Shown piece by piece: positions 32,500 to 37,681 of a stretch of DNA of 37,681 nucleotides. Below the pieces are notes generated by a model. That model saw nothing but the letters and a program-made list of their open reading frames with translations. It had not been told where the DNA came from and did not search any database. Position 1 is the stretch's first letter; each line of letters starts with the position of its first letter. Both the position numbers and the translations under genes were made by a program. Source of the DNA: Thermoproteales archaeon (GTDB lineage: Archaea > Thermoproteota > Thermoprotei > Thermofilales > B69-G16); the NCBI GenBank assembly GCA_021161825.1, contig JAGGZW010000031.1, positions 1-37,681 on the forward strand, in the 5' to 3' direction.

Positions 32500-33843
32500 T
32501 TAGAGAAGTAATTTTATTTGTTCGGCAATGCTTTCTAGCTTACTCTTGCTGGCTATTTTTTCCGATTCTAGTATTAGCTTGTTTTCGCTTTCTACTCTCA
32601 GCGTGAACCATCTATTTAAAACTTTAATCTTCGTATATAGAGGCGTTACTATCGCATCATCTAATTCTCTATTCCTTACTAGTTTATAGAGAGCATTGTA
32701 TGCGTTCATTTTTTCAATTTCAATTGGTAATGAATATCTCCTAGGCTTTCTTATTTCCTTACGCAACTCTGATAGCTGCTTGTCTATTTTTGAGATTAAT
32801 TCAAGTATTTTCAGTAATGATAAGATTCCATCAGGAGAGTATGTGAAACCTGAAAAAATGTATTCACCCCAATCAGTTCCTCCAAAAGCCACTCTTTTCC
32901 GCCTAAGACTTCTAGATACAGAATCTGGCGTATATTCCACTCTGTAAATCTTAAAACCTAAAGGTTCCAGAGATTTTTCTATGAGTTGCGAAGTTGATGT
33001 TGTAGTTATGACAGCTTCAGAAGCATTGAACCTTGCTAGTAGCACAAATAATTCTTCAGGTTCGAGAGGGATTCCTTGCTCATCGACAACAAAGATATGG
33101 CTGGCATCTGCACTAAAAGCTACACCTAAATTAGCGCCCATTGCTTTTACAGCTTTAGAGAGAACGTTAATAGATCCGGAATGGGGAATATTGAACACTC
33201 CCTTGTAGAGGGGTGGTTTATGAGCATTTAGAGTTATGAGATCAACGCCAAGCTGTGATAGAATATCTGATAATACAATATTCGCTGGTCCATAGTTTAA
33301 ATCAGCCAATATTTTTAGGTTCGTATTTATTATTGGGTCTGCATCAATATAGTTTATAAGCGATGCAACGTAAATATCGTGTATATACTCCGCATACGTG
33401 ACCCACCCTATTCTTTCTGGGCGCGTTCTTATTATTTTTTCACGTCTTAATCTTTCTCTCATATTGTCTAGTCTGTCCGCAGAATATTCGATTCCTTGAA
33501 AATCAAATATTTTAAAATTTATGTAATTTTCCTCCACGTTTGAAACAGTGAATTGCACACCAGCTTTAGCTCCGAATCTTTTAATGGCAAACACTAGCTC
33601 TGGCGTCGTCGTTGCGTGAAAATCTATAACTGTAGCACCTGTAGACATCAATCCTGCCGTGAAAGCTCTTTTTATCATACGGGATGGGGGATAGTAATCA
33701 CGTGCAGTAACAATAATAGATCTTTCTCCAAGCATTGTTCCTAGCACAGCTCCAAGCTCAGCGGCGATTTCGGGTGTAAGCTCGGTATTCACGTATCCTC
33801 CTATTCTCCCCCTAGATAATCGAAGACTTGGCAATATAATCAC
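32500..33843 (-). CDS. Phosphohexomutase-family (PMM/PGM) protein with degenerate active site
   Basis: 447 residues over the full four-domain length of phosphoglucomutase/phosphomannomutase. The fold markers are present (ELTPEIAAELGAVLG, DLNYGPANIVLSDIL). The catalytic loop reads TVSNVEENYINFK (99-111), not TASHNPxxYNGxK; Ser101 remains but H, N and P are lost. The metal loop DxDxDR is replaced by SADASH (244-249), the sugar loop GExSGH by GGTDWGEY (321-328), and the RxSGTEP phosphate motif is missing. It is therefore probably not a working mutase. The start is GTG 33843 with a TATA box about 33 bp upstream. Confidence 0.85.
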   Translation of the reverse strand: MIILPSLRLSRGRIGGYVNTELTPEIAAELGAVLGTMLGERSIIVTARDYYPPSRMIKRAFTAGLMSTGATVIDFHATTTPELVFAIKRFGAKAGVQFTVSNVEENYINFKIFDFQGIEYSADRLDNMRERLRREKIIRTRPERIGWVTYAEYIHDIYVASLINYIDADPIINTNLKILADLNYGPANIVLSDILSQLGVDLITLNAHKPPLYKGVFNIPHSGSINVLSKAVKAMGANLGVAFSADASHIFVVDEQGIPLEPEELFVLLARFNASEAVITTTSTSQLIEKSLEPLGFKIYRVEYTPDSVSRSLRRKRVAFGGTDWGEYIFSGFTYSPDGILSLLKILELISKIDKQLSELRKEIRKPRRYSLPIEIEKMNAYNALYKLVRNRELDDAIVTPLYTKIKVLNRWFTLRVESENKLILESEKIASKSKLESIAEQIKLLL

Positions 33844-33872
33844 CTAGAGATTGTTGTATCAATTATATTCAC

Positions 33873-33880
33873 ATATATAA
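33873..33880 (-). promoter_or_regulatory. TATA box of the phosphohexomutase-like gene
   Basis: TTATATAT on the minus strand, centred near 33876. The predicted start is close to 33850, leaving about 7 nt before GTG 33843. Confidence 0.5.
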
Positions 33881-33907
33881 AAGTTTTTGCAAACTAATAT
33901 ATAACCA

Positions 33908-35092
33908 TTAAGAAATCAATCTAGTCGACGCGGATTTCACTATTTCCTCACTTAAAATTTTGAACATCGGCTTTATTTTTATGTTTTTCAAAGTAACGCC
34001 GCTATCTATAAAGGCAGAATCTCCTATAGTAGATTCTTGAATTAGAACGTTCGCTCCTATAGTTACGTTATCAGCTATAATACTCGAAAGTATCTTGCAT
34101 CCATCTCCGATAATAACGTTTTTCCAAAGAACACTTTCCCTAATTATAGCTTCACGCTTTACTTCACAACCCTCGCCCATTACAGTATAAGGTCCGATCA
34201 CAGCATTTTCCCCTATAGTAACGTTGTCCGCTAAGGCCACAGGAGGAACAATTTTTGCGTTTTCTCCGATTTCAATGTTCTCTCCAATCCATATACCACG
34301 TATGTATAATCCCTTAGGCTTTAAAGGAGTAGCTACACCAGAGACTACATCAATGTTAGCTTGCAAATACTTTGATGAATTACCTACATCTTTCCAATAG
34401 GCCTCACCCATTATCCAACCATATATTTCATAGCCATTTTCTAACAAAAAGGGAAATACATGCTTACCCCAATCCATTAAATGCTTGTTTTCGCTAATTA
34501 TATCTAGGATTTCTTCACAGAAAACATAGACCCCTGTATTAACCAAATTACCATAAAGAAATTTTAAATGAGACTTATTATATGCCAAGCTTATCATGTA
34601 AAGTTCATAACTTATTGGTTTTTCGAGAAAAAGAACTATTCTATCATTTTTATCAATTAAGGTAACGCCATATTCTAGAGGATTTTCGTATTCTTTTAAA
34701 GCAACGGTTGCTATTCCTCCCTTTTTCTCGTGAAAACTTATTAATTTAGAAAGGTCCATATTACTTATTATATCACCCATAGAAACTATAAAATCTCCTT
34801 CTATCTCATTTCTAGCTTTACGGACTGCGTCTGCGGTATCTAAAGAATTTAAGTTTAAAACTTTGATCTCTACATTGTTGGAGAAATCTAAGTTAGTAAG
34901 AAAATCCACTATTTGATCTCCTAGATAATTAGCCAATACGAGAATCTTATCAATTTTATATCTGAGAAAAGATTCCAATATATATTCTAATATGGGCTTA
35001 TTTCCTACAGGAACTAAAGGTTTAGGCTTTAAATATGTGAGAGGCCTAAGTCTTGTACCTTTTCCTCCAGCGAGAATAACTCCTGTAACCAT
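33908..35092 (-). CDS. Sugar-phosphate nucleotidyltransferase with left-handed beta-helix domain
   Basis: 394 residues. The N-terminal nucleotidyltransferase domain begins VILAGGKGTRLRPLTYLKPKPLVPVGNKP (NTP loop and catalytic lysines) and has VSMGDIISNMDL as its metal-binding segment. The C-terminal about 120 residues are hexapeptide repeats (e.g. ENIEIGENAKIV, DNVTIGENAVIGP, DNVTIGANVLIQ) of a left-handed parallel beta helix. This architecture is that of GlmU/RmlA-like or GDP-mannose pyrophosphorylase proteins that make NDP-sugars from sugar-1-phosphate. The substrate is not determinable. Being beside a phosphohexomutase relative hints at a shared sugar pathway. Confidence 0.9.
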   Translation of the reverse strand: MVTGVILAGGKGTRLRPLTYLKPKPLVPVGNKPILEYILESFLRYKIDKILVLANYLGDQIVDFLTNLDFSNNVEIKVLNLNSLDTADAVRKARNEIEGDFIVSMGDIISNMDLSKLISFHEKKGGIATVALKEYENPLEYGVTLIDKNDRIVLFLEKPISYELYMISLAYNKSHLKFLYGNLVNTGVYVFCEEILDIISENKHLMDWGKHVFPFLLENGYEIYGWIMGEAYWKDVGNSSKYLQANIDVVSGVATPLKPKGLYIRGIWIGENIEIGENAKIVPPVALADNVTIGENAVIGPYTVMGEGCEVKREAIIRESVLWKNVIIGDGCKILSSIIADNVTIGANVLIQESTIGDSAFIDSGVTLKNIKIKPMFKILSEEIVKSASTRLIS

Positions 35093-35126
35093 AAAACCAC
35101 TAATTATTTAAAAATAACACTGTCCG

Positions 35127-35134
35127 ATATATTT
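35127..35134 (-). promoter_or_regulatory. TATA box of the nucleotidyltransferase gene
   Basis: AAATATAT on the minus strand, centred near 35130. The expected start near 35104 leaves a 12 nt leader before the ATG at 35092. Confidence 0.45.
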
Positions 35135-35158
35135 ACCGACCTGTTTTAAATTTTATTA

Positions 35159-35578
35159 TCATTTAATTTCTAATCTAAGCTTCATTATGCTAGATCCAAA
35201 ATCATTTATTCTCCACGCCGCAATATCAGGTTTGGTACCTGATTTGTAGGACACTATAATCCACACCTCTTCTGGGCATTCAAGCATTCTATGTCTATCC
35301 GGAAGAGAAGGTATAGGAGAACCCTTTATATGGCTATGGAAAAGGCCTATATATTCTAGCTTTCTTTCTTTTGCCTCTAGAATAACATTCATCCATTCTT
35401 TAATGTCAAACCAGAACATGCTAGCAGATTCTAAAACGTTTTTAATCTCCTTGACCTCAACCACTTTAGCAGTTTCATTTTCAATTTTCCCTAGCAAAAC
35501 TCCACATGCCTCAAGCGGATAATGTTTTTCTACGATATTAATTATATTATCATACACATTTTTAGGGATTTCAATCAT
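35159..35578 (-). CDS. JAMM/MPN+ zinc metalloprotease (Mov34 family)
   Basis: 139 residues from ATG 35578; the frame stays open to 35689 but that part lies over a probable TATA region and shows no family similarity. The metalloprotease motif is complete: E23 in YPLEACGVLLG, then H81-S-H83, seven residues, S91 and D94 (FHSHIKGSPIPSLPD). Archaeal JAMM proteins remove ubiquitin-like SAMP modifiers or process sulfur-carrier proteins. No SAMP or E1 gene is in the window. Cytoplasmic; the substrate is inferred from the family. Confidence 0.88.
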   Translation of the reverse strand: MIEIPKNVYDNIINIVEKHYPLEACGVLLGKIENETAKVVEVKEIKNVLESASMFWFDIKEWMNVILEAKERKLEYIGLFHSHIKGSPIPSLPDRHRMLECPEEVWIIVSYKSGTKPDIAAWRINDFGSSIMKLRLEIK

Positions 35579-35807
35579 TCTAATCTTTTCTTGCAAGTTT
35601 ACTATATTAGTCGAAACACTTGTCATATTATAATATAGCATTAACAAACCGTTAAATGTTCTCCCCAACCAGATACTTGAACTTTCCAATTATCAGAACC
35701 GACTTAGGTAAAAAGCTAATTAAATTAATTTTGTTAGCAAAAGAGCTCGCCAATCTATATAGCTGATACAAAACAATATTACTTGCGTAAACTAAATATT
35801 CAAAAGT

Positions 35808-37121
35808 ATGTATACTGTAATAGTAAGAGCGAAAAAAGATGCTGATGCCTTAAAGGCAACTCTTAAAGTTTTTTATAAAAATTGGGACATTCGCGTAAAA
35901 ACTCTTCATGGTGTAAGGACGCTGGAAAAATTTTATGATAATCTCCTCGACGCTATAGACCCCGACAGATTCAATATTGTACTTGTAGGTCGAGAGGATA
36001 GGGATAAGATAGGCTTGGAAAAGGGTATGCCCATAAACGTGGCTTTTTTCCTCGTCCCGAAAAATAAAGTTAGAAATGCTAGATTGACAACTATTAGGGA
36101 ATCCTTGGAGAATGGTAGGGCTAAGTTTAGAAATGTTATTTATTGGAATAAAACCTACATATTGGGTAGGTCTGAAGGCGTAAAATTAGATTTTGATGCT
36201 TTGCCAGCGTATGATAATTTCTTTTTGTTTGGAGAAAAAGGATTGAAGGCGTTATCCAATTTTTTGGGAGATATTTCCGGCATACTTCTTTTAGTTAGAA
36301 AACTGGGTGGCGAACATGATGTTTTTTCTGGCCCCCAATTAATTGGAAAAATAAAAATACCTGATTTTGGAAACGTGAAAGGAGAAGTGATTAATAAGCA
36401 AATTTTTACAACAAATATTCAAGATATAGTGAAAAGCAATACTATCATTTTGAATACCTTTGAGAATATCGCTCTATCCTTATTGCGTAGCTTAAAAAGC
36501 GAATATGATACTGTTATAGTTCCATGGTCTGGAGGGAGGGATAGCACTGCAACCTTAATTTTAGCATCTAAAGTATTCAAGAAAAATCTTTTCCCCATCT
36601 ACGTAGATATGGAACTTGAATTTTCTTTCGTGAGAAGCTACATAGATCACGTCTCTAAAATTCTCGGATTAAAAGTGGAGACTGCCCACGTAAATCTTAA
36701 GGAAAAAGTAATAGAAAAAGGATTTCCAAAGCATGACGATAGATGGTGTACAAAGCTGAAAATTAACGCTCTCCACGAGAAGATCTCCGAAATAGCAAGT
36801 GGAAAAACTCTAATAGTTGTAGGCGACAGAGATGCCGAATCCGAGCTTAGAAGTAAACGCTCTCCGATAAGACCAGATAACCATTACATGCAAGTAGCTC
36901 CTATAAAAAACTGGTCAGCTTCACAAGCACAAATTTACATTATATTAAATAATATAGATTTGAATCCGCTTTATAAGTATGGATTTTACAGGCTAGGTTG
37001 CTGGATATGTTCTTCCCTTAGAAGCTGGGAACGCTTCCTAATGCGGAAGTATAGAAGCGAGATACTATACGATGCTGATAGAAAGCTATTAGACGAATTT
37101 CTGGAGAATTCATCTAGTTAA
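35808..37121 (+). CDS. PAPS reductase-family PP-loop ATPase with N-terminal extension
   Basis: 437 residues. An N-terminal region of about 230 residues of unknown fold is followed by a PP-loop nucleotide-binding core, PWSGGRDSTATLILASKVF (near 239-257), of the PAPS reductase/ATP-PPase (COG0175) type. RWCTKLK and the later RLGCWICSS provide three cysteines in the positions where relatives use GCxxCP, here without the proline. Such proteins adenylate or reduce sulfur compounds or thiolate tRNA; the reaction cannot be fixed. A TATA-like CTATATAG near 35755-35762 lies upstream. Its end overlaps the convergent rpiA by 12 nt. Confidence 0.8.
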   Translation: MYTVIVRAKKDADALKATLKVFYKNWDIRVKTLHGVRTLEKFYDNLLDAIDPDRFNIVLVGREDRDKIGLEKGMPINVAFFLVPKNKVRNARLTTIRESLENGRAKFRNVIYWNKTYILGRSEGVKLDFDALPAYDNFFLFGEKGLKALSNFLGDISGILLLVRKLGGEHDVFSGPQLIGKIKIPDFGNVKGEVINKQIFTTNIQDIVKSNTIILNTFENIALSLLRSLKSEYDTVIVPWSGGRDSTATLILASKVFKKNLFPIYVDMELEFSFVRSYIDHVSKILGLKVETAHVNLKEKVIEKGFPKHDDRWCTKLKINALHEKISEIASGKTLIVVGDRDAESELRSKRSPIRPDNHYMQVAPIKNWSASQAQIYIILNNIDLNPLYKYGFYRLGCWICSSLRSWERFLMRKYRSEILYDADRKLLDEFLENSSS

Positions 37122-37681
37122 GATTTCTACTTTATTCTCATATCCAACAATTACAGCATCAACAAATTTGTTAGAGAATATACCGGTCTCCACAACTCCT
37201 GGAATAAGTTTCAAATTAACGTTCACTTCACTTGGCAGATGCTGTTTATCTTTAAAATAAACATCGAGAATAAAATTCCCATTATCTGTTACTACAGGTC
37301 CAACTTTTCCTTTACCACACATTCTAAGTTCAATACTACAATCATAGCTAGCTAAAATTTTCTCAACAACACTACGCCAGGAAAATGGTAAAGTTTCGAC
37401 AGGCACAGGCTTTACAAAAATACTCTCTTTAAGCTTCGACTCATCGACGATTATAATTAGTTTTTTCGACGAATAATCGACTATCTTCTCTCTCGTTAAA
37501 GCTCCACCGCCACCTTTGAGGAGATTAAGCTCTGGATCAACTACGTCGGCACCATCCACGGCTATGTCTGGCATAGGGTTCTCGTTTAGCGTGGAAATTC
37601 TTAATCCATATTTTATAGCTAATATTTCCACATCATATGATGAGGGTACAACAGATACGATGTATTGCTTTTCCTTTACAA
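37110..37681 (-). CDS. rpiA: Ribose-5-phosphate isomerase A, partial (N-terminus off the window)
   Basis: About 190 residues are visible; the frame is open to the right edge, with VVPSSYDVEILA continuing before the GTG at 37631. The signature blocks are clear: DIAVDGADVVDPELNLLKGGGGALTREKIV, IIVDESKL, GPVVTDNGNFILDVYF and IPGVVETGIF. Asp, Lys and Glu of the DGAD and KGGGGALTREK loops form the active site. The enzyme interconverts ribose-5-phosphate and ribulose-5-phosphate, supplying PRPP for nucleotide synthesis, which fits the phosphoribosyltransferase elsewhere in the window. Confidence 0.95.
   Translation of the reverse strand, partial: VKEKQYIVSVVPSSYDVEILAIKYGLRISTLNENPMPDIAVDGADVVDPELNLLKGGGGALTREKIVDYSSKKLIIIVDESKLKESIFVKPVPVETLPFSWRSVVEKILASYDCSIELRMCGKGKVGPVVTDNGNFILDVYFKDKQHLPSEVNVNLKLIPGVVETGIFSNKFVDAVIVGYENKVEILTR

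Noticed and set aside
35579-35689. N-terminal extension of the JAMM protein
   Set aside because: No similarity to the family, overlaps a probable TATA region and lacks a ribosome site; the ATG at 35578 fits the family start.
1-37681. tRNA, rRNA, CRISPR arrays or insertion sequences
   Set aside because: I scanned the gaps for cloverleaf signatures, regularly spaced direct repeats and transposase genes and saw none; the only homing element is the RtcB intein.

Overview
The window is AT-rich, densely packed archaeal chromosome, most likely from a hyperthermophilic or thermophilic member of the Thermoproteota (crenarchaeal or related TACK lineage). The evidence is archaeal TATA boxes about 26 bp upstream of starts, with several apparently leaderless genes; frequent GTG and TTG starts; archaeal-only families (Nre repair protein, two-thioredoxin-domain protein disulfide oxidoreductase, class III signal peptide pilin, intein-containing RtcB); and an aldehyde:ferredoxin oxidoreductase family enzyme. 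The genus cannot be fixed from the sequence alone.

Layout. 1-2600: the end of a helix-turn-helix regulator, then a two-gene operon for a four-cluster ferredoxin and an AOR-family tungsten or molybdenum enzyme. 2664-5513: RtcB RNA ligase split by a 467-residue intein exactly before its catalytic metal-binding cysteine. 5738-9227: a winged-helix regulator coupled to a YbjN/secretion-chaperone-like protein, an Mrp/NBP35 Fe-S ATPase coupled to a HTH/Zn-ribbon regulator, and an Nre DNA repair protein with a C-terminal PCNA-binding motif. 9219-15217 (minus strand): geranylgeranyl-reductase-like flavoenzyme, a small CX6C-repeat protein, SppA protease, two membrane proteins, a phosphoribosyltransferase and threonine synthase.

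15254-25345 is the most unusual region. Two divergent operons encode what looks like a type IV filament/Tad-like surface system. The minus-strand operon holds a ParA/MinD-like ATPase, a VirB11/TadA-type secretion ATPase, a class III signal peptide pilin, a TadC/FlaJ-like membrane platform and a small pilin-like protein. The plus-strand operon holds two larger secreted or anchored proteins with InlB-like repeat motifs, five small single-helix surface proteins (one with a second prepilin-like SRKGQ site) and a small cytoplasmic protein. Most junctions overlap by a few bases.

25377-37681: Nudix hydrolase, Fe-S flavoprotein-like reductase, DMT transporter, HerA-like ATPase, a tandem pair of YjbQ-fold proteins, two candidate L7Ae-type small RNAs in the only roomy intergenic stretches, a four-helix membrane protein, protein disulfide oxidoreductase, a phosphohexomutase homologue with its catalytic loops lost, a sugar-phosphate nucleotidyltransferase, a JAMM metalloprotease, a PAPS-reductase-family PP-loop protein and the C-terminal part of ribose-5-phosphate isomerase A. 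No tRNA, rRNA, insertion sequence or CRISPR array was seen.
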